Shown here: positions 50,833 to 60,444 of the stretch, piece after piece | How the letters are laid out: every line of letters begins with the position of its first letter | Position numbering within the stretch: position 1 is the first letter of the stretch | Origin: Novosphingobium percolationis | GTDB lineage: Bacteria > Pseudomonadota > Alphaproteobacteria > Sphingomonadales > Sphingomonadaceae | Length of the DNA stretch: 64,000 nucleotides | Assembly (NCBI RefSeq): GCF_020179425.1 | Contig: NZ_JAILYM010000001.1 | Location: forward strand, 930,001 to 994,000 | Direction of reading: 5' to 3' | Made by a program: the position numbers and the translations under genes | The notes under the pieces: model-generated | What the model was told of the DNA's origin: nothing | The model's database searches: none | What the model saw: the letters and a program-made list of their open reading frames with translations, nothing else

Positions 50833-51708
50833 ATGATGACCGCTTTAGAGACGCGGATCGGTTTCCACGCCGCAGAATTGCGAGAGCAAGGATACACGAT
50901 CATTCCCGACGCGATGTCGCCCATGGCGGTATCGGCGATCCACGCAGACTTGTGGGAGGACTTCGAGCGCACCCCGTTCGGTACAGGGGTGTTCTATGGG
51001 GAGACCACCAAGCGGTTCGGCCGATTGCCGGTCCGCTCGGAACAGTCGCAGGCCCTGATCCTGCACCCGCTGGTCACCGGGATCGTCAAGTCGATCCTGT
51101 CGCCGTGGTGCGACCGGATCCAGCTCAACACCACGCAGGCGATCTCGCTGCATCCAGGAGCACCCGAACAGTTGCCCCACCGCGATCAGGACATGTGGCG
51201 GGTCGAGCCCGGCGAGAAGGAATACCTCGTCAACGTGATGTGGCCGCTGACGCCCTTTCATGGCGGTAATGGCGGAACCAGGCTCTGGCCCGGGAGCCAC
51301 GGCATCCATGCATGCGAGCCGGTGCCTACCGGGCCCGCGATTGCCCCGGACCTTGCGCCCGGCTCGGCACTGCTGTTCCTCGGCTCCACGCTCCACGCCG
51401 CAGGCGCCAACCAGTCGAACACCGAGCGTCGCGGGATCGTCATCGGGTATGCGCTCGGCTGGCTCAAGCCGTACGAGAACCCCTGGCTCGCTTACCCGCC
51501 GGAGGTTGCGCGCGGCTTCCCGCGCGAACTGGCGGAGCTCGCCGGCTACGTCCAGCATCGCCCCAACCTCGGCAATTTCGAAGGGCAGTGTCCCTCGATC
51601 CTGCTCGAGGGTTATGCCGGCGAGCCGCTCGGCGCGATCGATGCGCTGCGCCCCGACCAGCAAGCTGCCGCGCAGGCGTTCCTTGATGCCGAACGGAGGG
51701 CGCCATGA
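50833..51708 (+). CDS. phytanoyl-CoA dioxygenase-like Fe(II)/2OG oxygenase
   Basis: A 291-residue PhyH-family oxygenase. Iron ligands are suggested by HRDQDMW (H-x-D, near residues 116-118) and the distal His in LGSTLHAAGANQSN (about 196), with Arg of ERRGIV as 2-oxoglutarate contact. PhyH-like genes next to luxI are known in Novosphingobium and Agrobacterium vitis, where they may alter AHLs or a co-regulated product. Being upstream of a lasso operon, it is also a candidate hydroxylase for that peptide. GGGAGGGATCC precedes ATG 50833; it overlaps gntR by 4 bases. Confidence 0.85.
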   Translation: MMTALETRIGFHAAELREQGYTIIPDAMSPMAVSAIHADLWEDFERTPFGTGVFYGETTKRFGRLPVRSEQSQALILHPLVTGIVKSILSPWCDRIQLNTTQAISLHPGAPEQLPHRDQDMWRVEPGEKEYLVNVMWPLTPFHGGNGGTRLWPGSHGIHACEPVPTGPAIAPDLAPGSALLFLGSTLHAAGANQSNTERRGIVIGYALGWLKPYENPWLAYPPEVARGFPRELAELAGYVQHRPNLGNFEGQCPSILLEGYAGEPLGAIDALRPDQQAAAQAFLDAERRAP

Positions 51709-52340
51709 ATGCGGGGCCGGTGAGTGAGCGGGTCTACGACGCCCTGCGCCGCCTGATCCTCGAGCATGGCTTCCGCCCCGGAGACAAGCTCGATCCCAAC
51801 CTGCTGGCCGAGCAACTCTCGGCCAGCATAACCCCGGTGCGCGAGGCCCTGAACGTGCTGACCGGCGAACAGCTTGTCGAAACCCACCGTTCAGGCGGGT
51901 ACTACATTCCAGCCCTCGACGAGCCGACGCTCAAGGACATGTATGCCTGGGCTAACCAGATCGTGACGCTGGCACTGCGGTTATGGCGTCCCTGGTGCAC
52001 GATCGACTGGGATCGCATTCAAGACAAGCGGCCGGGCTATGCCGAACGCGTGGCGGATGTCCTTGCCGGAACGGCACGCGCTTCGGTCAACGGCGAACAC
52101 GGACGGGCGATGATGCTCCTGAACGCCCGGCTCCATGCGGTCCGTGTGGTCGAGACCGAGGTTTTCCCGGATGCACTGGAGGAGTTGATCGCGCTCGAAC
52201 TTGCTCTCGACACCGGTGACAGGGAAGCGCTTCGGCGTGGGTTGAATGCCTATCATCGGCGGCGTGTGCGCAGCGCGGCAAGCCTGGTGCGAGCGTCGTA
52301 CCGCTCTCAGGCAAAGGGCAAGTCAACAATCGGCTTATAG
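51705..52340 (+). CDS. GntR-family (FCD-type) transcriptional regulator
   Basis: A 211-residue regulator with N-terminal winged HTH (SERVYDALRRLILEHGFRPG, then LLAEQLSASITPVREALNVL) and a helical effector domain. The metal-binding His pattern of FCD domains is partly visible (LNARLHAVRVV). ATGA overlap with phyH and only an 80-base gap to the lasso precursor place it at the joint of the two modules. It might respond to an acid metabolite and adjust the operon. Confidence 0.86.
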   Translation: MNAGPVSERVYDALRRLILEHGFRPGDKLDPNLLAEQLSASITPVREALNVLTGEQLVETHRSGGYYIPALDEPTLKDMYAWANQIVTLALRLWRPWCTIDWDRIQDKRPGYAERVADVLAGTARASVNGEHGRAMMLLNARLHAVRVVETEVFPDALEELIALELALDTGDREALRRGLNAYHRRRVRSAASLVRASYRSQAKGKSTIGL

Positions 52341-52420
52341 GATCGGTATAAAATTCGGATGGGGAGATGGGCGCCATAGTCTGAACCTTGCCGCGATCCT
52401 GCGGCACAAGGAGAAGACCG

Positions 52421-52552
52421 ATGGAACGCAAGTTCGACCTGATCGAGGACGTCGAAGACCTCGGATCCGTGAGCGAGGAAACGCTCGGCTCGCTTGGCAA
52501 CCAGATCGAAGTGGGCGCCATGGCCCGCACGACCGGTCTCGAGCGCGAATGA
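52421..52552 (+). CDS. lasso peptide precursor (A protein), 43 aa
   Basis: ATG 52421 has AAGGAGAA directly upstream and opens 43 codons. The leader (22 residues, MERKFDLIEDVEDLGSVSEE then TL) ends with Thr at -2, the usual recognition residue. The predicted core is GSLGNQIE (Gly1 to Glu8 macrolactam, 8-residue ring) followed by VGAMARTTGLERE, 21 residues in all. The acidic GL-E-R-E ending recalls benenodin-type lasso peptides (GLDRD). The B protease gene starts 4 bases after the stop. I know no lasso peptide with this core. Confidence 0.88.
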   Translation: MERKFDLIEDVEDLGSVSEETLGSLGNQIEVGAMARTTGLERE

Positions 52553-52556
52553 CCCG

Positions 52557-53288
52557 ATGGCAGGCGTGCGGGTGGAAGCCCGCCGCTTGCTACCGGAAAA
52601 TCCCATGGACGCACCCATGTCCCCTGCCCCCGTCCCGCCACTTGGGCTTGCCGATGGCATCGGCATCGCTGTTCTTGGCGACGTCGTGATCGTGCTCGAC
52701 ATCCACCGCAATCGCTATTCCCTGATCCGCGGCGACGCCGCGTCCGTGCTTGCGGCCGCAGCTGCAGGAAATCCGGTCAATCCTGACTCGCCAGATGCGC
52801 GCGCGCTTCGTTTCCACCACTGGCTGGCGCCGGCCGGTACGCCGCCGGGTCCGTGGTTCAATCCCGGCGAATTGCCTAAAGCCGAAGCCAGCGTATTGGA
52901 AGGCGGCGATCCGCCAGGATGGCCCCGTGCAATCGACTTCCGCATTGCCGCCATCTGCCTCAAGACCCGGCTCGATCTCAGGTTCAGGCCTTTGTCGCGC
53001 ATTCTTCGAGGACTTTCCATGAACTGGCGCGGACGCAGCATGGCCGATCTTGTCGCTGCCGCACGCCAGTTCGACCGTGGGCGCAGGCATACGCCCTTTA
53101 CACCGCGCTGCCTGCCCGATGCTCTGGCATTCCTGCGATTTGCCCGGGCGCGCGGTCACGCGGCGCACCTCGTCTTCGGTGTCAAGCTTCACCCGTTCGA
53201 AGCGCATTGCTGGGCACAAAGCGGCGGACTCGTACTGACCGACCCGCTGGATCGTATCCGGCGCTTCGTGCCGGTGCTCGCGGTATGA
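52557..53288 (+). CDS. lasso peptide leader protease with fused RRE domain (B protein)
   Basis: A 243-residue McjB-like protein. The N-terminal third is PqqD-like (GDVVIVLDIHRNRYSLIRGD, residues 41-60), the leader-recognition element; the C-terminal half is the transglutaminase-like cysteine protease with C185 (TPRCLPDALAF), H217 (FEAHCW) and D229 (LVLTDPLD). ATG 52557 fits gene spacing; ATG 52605 is an alternative. It removes the leader so that Gly1 becomes free. It overlaps the C gene by 4 bases (ATGA). Confidence 0.9.
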   Translation: MAGVRVEARRLLPENPMDAPMSPAPVPPLGLADGIGIAVLGDVVIVLDIHRNRYSLIRGDAASVLAAAAAGNPVNPDSPDARALRFHHWLAPAGTPPGPWFNPGELPKAEASVLEGGDPPGWPRAIDFRIAAICLKTRLDLRFRPLSRILRGLSMNWRGRSMADLVAAARQFDRGRRHTPFTPRCLPDALAFLRFARARGHAAHLVFGVKLHPFEAHCWAQSGGLVLTDPLDRIRRFVPVLAV

Positions 53289-55012
53289 CAAGGGAACGCT
53301 ATCTCGCCATTGTCGGCCACGGCGCGAGGCCTCTGCCGTCGGCACTGGTCGATCGCATCACGGCACGTTTCGACGCCATCGGGCTGGTTCGAACCGCCAT
53401 TGGCAATGGTCTGGTGATCTACAGCGACCGCACGCTTCCCATCATCGCAGGCAAACACGTGGTTGTTGTGGGACAGGTCTTCGGCTCGACCGCGCCACTC
53501 TCCCTCGAAGCCATCGACGCCTCGCATCTGACAACGCAGTGCTGGGGCAATTATCTGGCTTTCGGACTTTCGCCCGACGGACCTGTCGGATGGGTATTGC
53601 GCGCGCCGATGGGGCATCTTCCCGCGCTGCGCACCCAAACCGACGAACTGACGATCCTCGCGTCGGGGGCAGACCTGCTGGTCGATGCACTGGAAATCGT
53701 CCCGCGTATCGACTGGGCATTCTGCGCCACGCACATCGCCTGCCAGCATTTCGTCACATCGACCACCGGCATTGAGGGCATCGACGAACTGCTGGGTGGC
53801 GAATGCTTCCAGCGCGAAGCCGATGGGACCTGGCAGCGTCAAACCGTCTGGTCGCCGTGGCAATGGACCACGATCGATCGCGAGATCGGCGATTTCGAGG
53901 AGGCAGCGCGAACCCTGCGATCGCGAGTCGAAGACGCGGTCCGGTGTCTCACCGAAAATGGAGGGCCGTACCTTCTGGAACTTTCGGGCGGCGTCGACTC
54001 CTCGGTTCTCGCCGCCGCCCTGGCAGCGGCCGGGACCAAGGCACGCGCCGCGACGCTGGTCACCGGCACAGCCGAAGGAGACGAACGGCACTATGCGCGC
54101 GCGAGTGCACGGGCCACCGGCCTTACGCTCGACGAGCTTCAGATCCGCGGGGCCTTCGATCTGACGGGCACAACGCAGGGTCGGCTCGCACGTCCGGGTC
54201 TGCCAGTGGCCCTGGCCCAGGCCGACGATGCCCTTGCCGCACAAGGGCGAAGCGCGGGAATTACCGCGTTCGTGAGCGGCTCGGGCGGAGATTGCGTGCT
54301 GTGCTCGGCCGTTTCGGCAGCACCTGCAGTCGATGCGATCCGCCGCTGCGGCATCGGTGAGACAGCGTGGAACACTATCGACGCGCTCGCGCGGATCCAT
54401 CACACGAACATCTGGTCCGTGGCGCGCATGGCCTGGCAACAGGCGCGAAGCGGTCCGCTGCACAGCCGTTGGCAGATCGTCCCGGGCCTCCTTGCAGCGG
54501 ATCGCGTGCCAGCCACTGCGCCAGAACATCCATGGTTCGACGAGCCCGCCCATGTCCTGCCTGGCAAGCGCAGTCACGTACGCGGCGTGCTCGCCAGCCT
54601 GGCCCACGTCGACGGGTTTGGGCGTCACACGGTGGCGCCCTCGCGCTTTCCCCTTCTGAGCCAGCCCGTCGTGGAGACCGCAATGCGCATTCCATCGTGG
54701 CTGTGGGTTTCGGAAGGTCGCGACCGGGCGGTTGCCCGCCATGCCTGGCGGGACATCCTACCGCCAGTTGTCCTCGAGCGCCGGACCAAGGGTGGTCTCG
54801 ACACTTATGCCATTGAGGCAGTCATCCGCAGCCGATCAGACTTGCACTCCTTCCTGCTCGAAGGACACCTTGCCGCAAACGAGGTGATCGACCGCCAAAA
54901 AGTTGACGCGGCCCTGAACCGGCCTGTCCGCCGCACCGATCCGGCCGCCTACCAGCTACTGCAGCTTGCCGACGTCGAAACGTGGGCCCGGGCCTGGATC
55001 GGGCCTCCCTGA
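53285..55012 (+). CDS. lasso macrolactam synthetase (C protein, asparagine-synthetase-like)
   Basis: A 575-residue McjC-like enzyme. The N-terminal glutamine-amidotransferase-like region lacks a catalytic Cys2 (it starts MTRERYLAIVG), as expected in lasso cyclases. The ATP pyrophosphatase loop is LELSGGVDSSVL (SGGVDSS 234-240), followed by KGGLDTYA near the C-terminus. It adenylates the ring Glu side chain and closes the isopeptide with Gly1. ATG 53285 overlaps the stop of the B gene. Confidence 0.92.
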   Translation: MTRERYLAIVGHGARPLPSALVDRITARFDAIGLVRTAIGNGLVIYSDRTLPIIAGKHVVVVGQVFGSTAPLSLEAIDASHLTTQCWGNYLAFGLSPDGPVGWVLRAPMGHLPALRTQTDELTILASGADLLVDALEIVPRIDWAFCATHIACQHFVTSTTGIEGIDELLGGECFQREADGTWQRQTVWSPWQWTTIDREIGDFEEAARTLRSRVEDAVRCLTENGGPYLLELSGGVDSSVLAAALAAAGTKARAATLVTGTAEGDERHYARASARATGLTLDELQIRGAFDLTGTTQGRLARPGLPVALAQADDALAAQGRSAGITAFVSGSGGDCVLCSAVSAAPAVDAIRRCGIGETAWNTIDALARIHHTNIWSVARMAWQQARSGPLHSRWQIVPGLLAADRVPATAPEHPWFDEPAHVLPGKRSHVRGVLASLAHVDGFGRHTVAPSRFPLLSQPVVETAMRIPSWLWVSEGRDRAVARHAWRDILPPVVLERRTKGGLDTYAIEAVIRSRSDLHSFLLEGHLAANEVIDRQKVDAALNRPVRRTDPAAYQLLQLADVETWARAWIGPP

Positions 55013-55162
55013 TCGCTGGTCAGCCCCTGCTTCACAATCAGGCTGAACAGCGCGCGAGACAGGGCTTCCCCGCTCCACTTAGGACAGGAGTTCGGGACGA
55101 CACAACGATGGCCACGGATCGACGGGTTGCGCATCCAGCATCGCTTTCTACCCGCAGCGTCG

Positions 55163-57211
55163 TCAGGGCACCGTCTTTGCCTTGCCAGCGACCAGCATGC
55201 CCCGCCAACGGACATACTGGTCGGCCTTGGCGGGATCCGGATCTGCCTCGCCCGCGAGCCAGAACCTGAACCAGTCGAAATTGCGGATATTGGCGACGAA
55301 CTGGTGGCGCGGTTGCCACTTGATGTGCATCTCGCCCGGGAAAGCCCAGAGTTCGGCCGGCCTTCCGGCAGCCTGCAGCCGCGCCAGCAGATCGACATTG
55401 GGGCGATACTCCTGCTCGGGGACCTGCATCAGGAACGGGATCGTGATGCGGTCAGCGTTCATCGAAGGCGACACAAGGCGCCAATTTTTCCGGTCCCGAT
55501 CCGGGTCCCCGAGCCCCCATCCCGCCTTGAGCACGCCCGGGACCTCACGCCCTTTGACCGCATTCAGCCAGTAGTAGGTGGGCGTCGCCATGACGTTCGC
55601 GACCGATATCGCCCGCAGCAGCCTGGTATGGATCGCAAGCCAGACCGCGACCTCACCTCCGAAACTCACGCCCCCCATGCCGACGCGGGCCCTGTCCACC
55701 CGTCCATCGCGGGCGAGCAGGTCGATGGCGGCAGCAATCCCGTCGGCGGCAATCCGATATGCCTCCACGTTGCCGCCAACACCGGGCGCTGCGGGGTAAC
55801 GATTGATGCACAGGGCGGCGATGCCCGCGCTGGCGAAGTCGCGCAAAGGATACTCGTCGCCAAGGCCGCCCCGGATATAGCCCGGACACGCGTAGTAGTT
55901 GATGATCAAGGGCACCGGTCCGCTTCGTCCCTCGGGCATGGCGAGGTAACCGGTGAACGCTCGCCCCTGCGCGTCGCGCCAGGCCAGACGCTCGAAACGG
56001 GGCGCTGCCCGACGCAAGTCCACATTGGGGTCGGCCAGCACACGCTGCGTGCCCGTGTCCGCATCGATCGCCACGACACGGGGAGGCTCGTTTGCATCCG
56101 AGGCAATGCAAAGCAGCGCCTTGTCCGAGGTCGCGCAGGCCGCACCATCGTCACTGCCGTTAAGCATGCCCTCGCCCGACACCAGCACACGCACGCTGCC
56201 ATCGGCAATATCCCAGCGCGCGAGCGTGCTTCCCGCACCGCTATCGCGCGTTTCGAACAGAAGTGCGCGTCCGGAACCGATCCAGCGCACCGCCCTGATA
56301 CGCTGCCCGGCACATGCAGCCGCAGAACAGTGCGCCGTTTCCCGTCCCCCGGCATCGACGACCGCCAGTCGGGTTTCCATCCCCCTGACCAGAACAACCG
56401 CGACACCGCGCGCGTCGCCCGATGGCTCCCGGTCGGATACGAACCAGTCGCCCAGGCGGTCGAAGCCTTTGGCAGGTGGCGCATAGAGCGCCTGCTCTTC
56501 GGCCACCGCATCACGCACGGCACCGCTCGCCGGATCGAGAACCCGCAAGGACGGCGGCGCTGCGGGCAGAATGCCGCCCTGCTCAAACCAGAAACCGCGC
56601 AGCCGTCCGCTGGCCCAGCGTCCATCGATCCAGTCGCCATGGAACAGTGGCCGCTGCGGATCGACAGAGGCATCGATCAGCGTACCACTGTCGTACTCGG
56701 CCTGTTCGGCACGATCGATCCGGCTGCGCGCGGGTCCTGTCGCCAGCAGGAACCGGGCGCCGCCATCGATCGGCACGATATCGCGGACATTGCCCTCTTC
56801 ACGCGTCGCCTCGTGAACGCCCGTTCCATCGACACGGGCACGCCAGACCTGAACCTCGCCATGGTCGGTCTTTCGGAAAAGCACTTCCTTTGACCCAGCC
56901 ACCCAGACAGGACGGTTTTGCACGGGCGAGCCGTTCAGCCAGGATATCTCGCCGGCGTCAGCGAGCCTGCGCGGGGCAGCGCTGCCGTCCGCCGGGGCGA
57001 TCATCCAGCTTACCTGATAATCGTTCCGGTCGATCGACGCCCGGTACTCCCGCCAGAGCGCCCAACGGCCATCGGGCGAGAGTGAGGGACTGTCGATCCG
57101 CGTCATTTCGATGGACGGCCGGATCCCGGCCCCGTCCGCAGCGTAGGCTGCGAGCGGGACCGGGACGGTCATGGCGAGGGCCAGCAGGGCTGGGAACCGG
57201 CGGCTCACCAT
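55163..57211 (-). CDS. lasso peptide isopeptidase (S9 family, AtxE type)
   Basis: A 682-residue exported prolyl-oligopeptidase-like enzyme with signal peptide (FPALLALAMTVPVPLAAYAA), a beta-propeller domain and a C-terminal hydrolase. Ser516 lies in GGVSFGGEV, His629 in FPGEMHIKWQP; the acid is Glu599 in VPEQEYRP, at the same spacing from Ser as I recall for AtxE2. Such enzymes hydrolyse the isopeptide bond and linearise the cognate lasso peptide. ATG 57211 overlaps the receptor stop by 7 bases. It converges on the C gene with a 150-base gap. Confidence 0.9.
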   Translation of the reverse strand: MVSRRFPALLALAMTVPVPLAAYAADGAGIRPSIEMTRIDSPSLSPDGRWALWREYRASIDRNDYQVSWMIAPADGSAAPRRLADAGEISWLNGSPVQNRPVWVAGSKEVLFRKTDHGEVQVWRARVDGTGVHEATREEGNVRDIVPIDGGARFLLATGPARSRIDRAEQAEYDSGTLIDASVDPQRPLFHGDWIDGRWASGRLRGFWFEQGGILPAAPPSLRVLDPASGAVRDAVAEEQALYAPPAKGFDRLGDWFVSDREPSGDARGVAVVLVRGMETRLAVVDAGGRETAHCSAAACAGQRIRAVRWIGSGRALLFETRDSGAGSTLARWDIADGSVRVLVSGEGMLNGSDDGAACATSDKALLCIASDANEPPRVVAIDADTGTQRVLADPNVDLRRAAPRFERLAWRDAQGRAFTGYLAMPEGRSGPVPLIINYYACPGYIRGGLGDEYPLRDFASAGIAALCINRYPAAPGVGGNVEAYRIAADGIAAAIDLLARDGRVDRARVGMGGVSFGGEVAVWLAIHTRLLRAISVANVMATPTYYWLNAVKGREVPGVLKAGWGLGDPDRDRKNWRLVSPSMNADRITIPFLMQVPEQEYRPNVDLLARLQAAGRPAELWAFPGEMHIKWQPRHQFVANIRNFDWFRFWLAGEADPDPAKADQYVRWRGMLVAGKAKTVP

Positions 57212-60129
57212 GACTTCACCAGTTGGACAGCGACCAGGCGTCCAACAGCGCTGGCCTGCTCGGGATCGAAGCCTGCGGCGGAATAGGGCGTTCGATTGTT
57301 GACGTAAGGCGGATCGCGATCGAACAGATTGGTCACGCTGAGGGACAGACGCGTTCCAGCAATCGCGCCCGCTTCCGCGCCAAACGACTTGCTCAGCGTG
57401 AGATCGACCGTCGTCCAGCTGGCGACAGGTTCGGCAGGCGTCACGCCGGTATTGTTGTAGCCGGCGGTATGATTGACGAAGGCTGCCACGCCGAACCCGT
57501 TGCGATCGAACGAGGCGCGACCGCGCAGACGGTAGCGCACGGGATTGCCCACCGTGCCGATCGCCTCGACCTTCGGTGCCGTCGCCGTGAACTGCTGGGT
57601 CAGGTGAAACAGCCATGTGCCGGAAACACCGACGGCTATGGCGCCATTCTCGACTGCCTTGCGATAGCCGAAATCGAAATCAACCCCGTTGAGATGGCTG
57701 CGCGCAAGGTTCGCATTGCGTCCGTCGATCACATAAGTGACCGCCGAGGCGGGTACGTTGTACGGGTTGTAGAAGGTCGGATCGGCATAATAGCTGGCGA
57801 CGAGAGCCGGCGATGGATTGGCAAAGATCAGCGTCGAATAGCGATCGCGATGCGCGAGGAAGGTGAAGGCATCGACGCCCGGATTGAAGATGCGATCACG
57901 ATAGGAGACGTCGAACCACGTCGCGCTGAACGACAGACCGGGCACGCTGGTGGGCCGCATATCGAAGCCTGCGGTCAGCGTCCGCGCGCGTTCCGGACCG
58001 ATATTCGGGTTGTTGCCGAACAGCCCCACAACATAGCTGGATCCAGTCGGCGACAGGGTGTCGCTGACGGGAATGGCGGCGATCTGGCTATATCCCGGTC
58101 CCTGGCGCGTGTCGGAAAACGAAGGCGCGCGGAAGGACGTGCCATAGGCTCCGCGCAGGGCAAGCCCTTCGACCGGCTCGTAAGTCAGGCCGACCTTTGG
58201 ATTGGTGGTGGTCCCGAAATCCGAATAGTGTTCCATCCGCGCGGCGACAGAAAGGTCGAGACGGCGAATACCGCCAATCCCCTGGTCCGGCCCGATCAGC
58301 GGCGCGCGCAGTTCGCCGTAGGCGGCGTAGACCTTGCGCGCGAGCGGATAACCATTGTCGCCGTAGGCCACCGGCGCCAGCGAATAGTAGTCGTCGACAT
58401 AGGACGAACCGGTTGCCTCGGTACGATATTCGAACCCTGTGGCAAGACTGAGGGGGCCGCCAGGCAATGCGAACAACGGGCCGTCGAACTTGAGGCCCGC
58501 AGTGGTCTGACGCGAACGTCCGCGCGTGATCGCCCAGCCACGCACCTTATCGATCGTTGCGGCGCTGGTGTGCGAACCATCGCCAAATATGTTGAAGGCA
58601 GTGGCCGAGTCGGTGTCGGCGAGAGCGCCGACGAGCGCCGCACGATTGACGAGATTATCCGAGCGAAGTTCCTCGTGCTCGACACCGTGGCCGACATAGG
58701 CTTCGGCACGCCATGCGCCGAGGCGCGCTTCAAGCGAGCCGGAAACCGCCCAGTTGGTGACGTGCGACTTGTCCAGCGGGGACCCCAGATCCTTCTTGAA
58801 ATCGTACATTACCGTGACCGGCTGACCGGTGCCGATCGGATCGACATAGAAGGGATTGGCGGTCGGCACGCTGATCGAAGAATTGAGCGAAAAGTAGCGA
58901 TTTTCCGACTTGCGATCGGCAGCGAAGCCCTGGAGGCGGAGCGTCAGCGCCGGCGAGATTTCCTGCTCGAGCGCAACGACGCCCGCGTGGCGCCGGGTCC
59001 GGGGGAGGACATCGGTGCCGACACGCCCGTCACCCAGATTGTGCACGCCGGCGAGAAGCTGCGCAGGCGTCAGGTTCCGGCCATCCTGGCCAGCCGGAAT
59101 GCCATAGACCGAGCCATCGGCGGCAATGATCGTCCCGGGATTGGCGTAGGACTGGCGATAGTCCGGGCCTCCGTAACGGCGCAGATCTTCGGTGGCATAC
59201 GTGCGATCCTCCGCCCCGAGCCGGCCGCGCTCGTAATATTCGTAGGCTGCCATGACGTGGCCGGTCGACCACTTCTTCCCGAAGATCTGGCTCGCCTGAA
59301 ACTCGGTGAAGCCATCGGCCATGCCGGTGCGCAGCGAGGTCTCTGCCCCTTCGAAATTGCGCCGCAGCCGGACATTGACCACGCCTGCGACCGCATCCGA
59401 TCCGTAGATGGCCGAGGCCCCGTCGGCGAGAACTTCGATGCGTTCGATCGCGCTCGCCGGGATCAACGATGTGTCGAGATACGTGGCGTTCGATCCCAGC
59501 GCGATGCGATTGCCATCGAGCAGCGTCAGGGTCGAGGTCGTGCCGAGGCCGCGCAAGTTGATCGAGCTGCCATAGCCGATGTTGCTGCTCGCGCCGTTGC
59601 GCTGGGTAAAGGCCCCGACACTTTCGTTGGGGCCGCCGCCAAAGTTCTGAGGAAGTGCCGCAATCAGATCCTGCGTGGTGGCACGGCCGCTCTTCTCGAT
59701 CGCATCACGGTCGATCGCGATGACCGATGCGCCGGCAGGCGCGGCACCGCGGATGCGCGTGCCGGTCACGAGAATCTCGTTCTGATCCGATGCGCGCTTC
59801 CCCATCTGATCGGCGGCGCGGACGGCGTAGGCATCGCCGACTTCGACACCGACCAGACTGGTATTTGCCAGTAACATCGCCAGCGCCTCGCTGACCGTGA
59901 AACTGCCATGGACGGCAGGCGCAGTGTGCCCCGCCACGACGCCTGCGTCGGCAAGCACCGTGCGCCCCGATGCCATGGCGAGGTCACGCAGCGACTGCTC
60001 GAGGCTCTGCGCAGGAAAATCGAGCACAATCTGCTTGTCATCGCGTGCAGCAACGCATTGGGGAACGGTGAGAACGCTGCCTGCCATCAATGCGGCAAGG
60101 ACGGATTGAAGTTGGGTTCTGGACGTCAT
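57205..60129 (-). CDS. TonB-dependent receptor with N-terminal signalling (STN) domain
   Basis: A 974-residue FecA-type transducer. After the signal peptide there is a secretin/TonB N-terminal domain (about residues 32-95; IVLDFPAQSLEQSLRDLAMA), a TonB-box-like EILVTGTRIRG, a plug (VIAIDRDAIEKSGRATTQDL, NLRGLGTTSTLTLLDGNRIA), and a barrel rich in aromatic strands. The STN domain signals to FecR. In lasso clusters of this type it imports the peptide. ATG 60129 has GGGAGG 8 bases upstream. Confidence 0.92.
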   Translation of the reverse strand: MTSRTQLQSVLAALMAGSVLTVPQCVAARDDKQIVLDFPAQSLEQSLRDLAMASGRTVLADAGVVAGHTAPAVHGSFTVSEALAMLLANTSLVGVEVGDAYAVRAADQMGKRASDQNEILVTGTRIRGAAPAGASVIAIDRDAIEKSGRATTQDLIAALPQNFGGGPNESVGAFTQRNGASSNIGYGSSINLRGLGTTSTLTLLDGNRIALGSNATYLDTSLIPASAIERIEVLADGASAIYGSDAVAGVVNVRLRRNFEGAETSLRTGMADGFTEFQASQIFGKKWSTGHVMAAYEYYERGRLGAEDRTYATEDLRRYGGPDYRQSYANPGTIIAADGSVYGIPAGQDGRNLTPAQLLAGVHNLGDGRVGTDVLPRTRRHAGVVALEQEISPALTLRLQGFAADRKSENRYFSLNSSISVPTANPFYVDPIGTGQPVTVMYDFKKDLGSPLDKSHVTNWAVSGSLEARLGAWRAEAYVGHGVEHEELRSDNLVNRAALVGALADTDSATAFNIFGDGSHTSAATIDKVRGWAITRGRSRQTTAGLKFDGPLFALPGGPLSLATGFEYRTEATGSSYVDDYYSLAPVAYGDNGYPLARKVYAAYGELRAPLIGPDQGIGGIRRLDLSVAARMEHYSDFGTTTNPKVGLTYEPVEGLALRGAYGTSFRAPSFSDTRQGPGYSQIAAIPVSDTLSPTGSSYVVGLFGNNPNIGPERARTLTAGFDMRPTSVPGLSFSATWFDVSYRDRIFNPGVDAFTFLAHRDRYSTLIFANPSPALVASYYADPTFYNPYNVPASAVTYVIDGRNANLARSHLNGVDFDFGYRKAVENGAIAVGVSGTWLFHLTQQFTATAPKVEAIGTVGNPVRYRLRGRASFDRNGFGVAAFVNHTAGYNNTGVTPAEPVASWTTVDLTLSKSFGAEAGAIAGTRLSLSVTNLFDRDPPYVNNRTPYSAAGFDPEQASAVGRLVAVQLVKSW

Positions 60130-60202
60130 GGTACATACCTCCCTGGCGCCCTGTGACAGGACGCTCATGGCCGTGGGGACGCCGACGGACGGAAAGACCC
60201 GA

Positions 60203-60244
60203 CAAAAATTTTTGAATGGGAATGCTCGCCCGCAAGACGGCGAG
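60203..60244 (-). promoter_or_regulatory. palindrome and hairpin upstream of the receptor gene
   Basis: CAAAAATTTTTG (60203-60214) and an inverted repeat CTCGCC / GGCGAG (60225-60230, 60239-60244) within the 315-base gap between fecR (ends 60445) and the receptor start at 60129. They probably mark a separate receptor promoter or an attenuator. Confidence 0.4.
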
Positions 60245-60444
60245 CCGTGGCGCGAAGGTCAGCCCGGCCCGGGAGCCTGGCAGAAACTTACAGCTCCACC
60301 GCTGCGCGCCCGCCCCAAAGCCTTCTCCCCTCTCCTTTCATGAGACGGGACTGCGCCGCTGCAATCGGCGACAACCAGCAGAGGCAAGGAAACGCGTCGA
60401 AGCTTGCAGCGTAAGGACTGGCGGTCGGGTTCGCGGACGCGAGG

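Noticed and set aside
52494..52556. N-terminal extension of the lasso B protein
   Set aside because: It would overlap the precursor gene in another frame; the first part has no domain similarity and ATG 52557 fits the spacing.
57223..59874. 883-codon open frame on the plus strand
   Set aside because: Antisense to the TonB receptor and without any recognisable domain.
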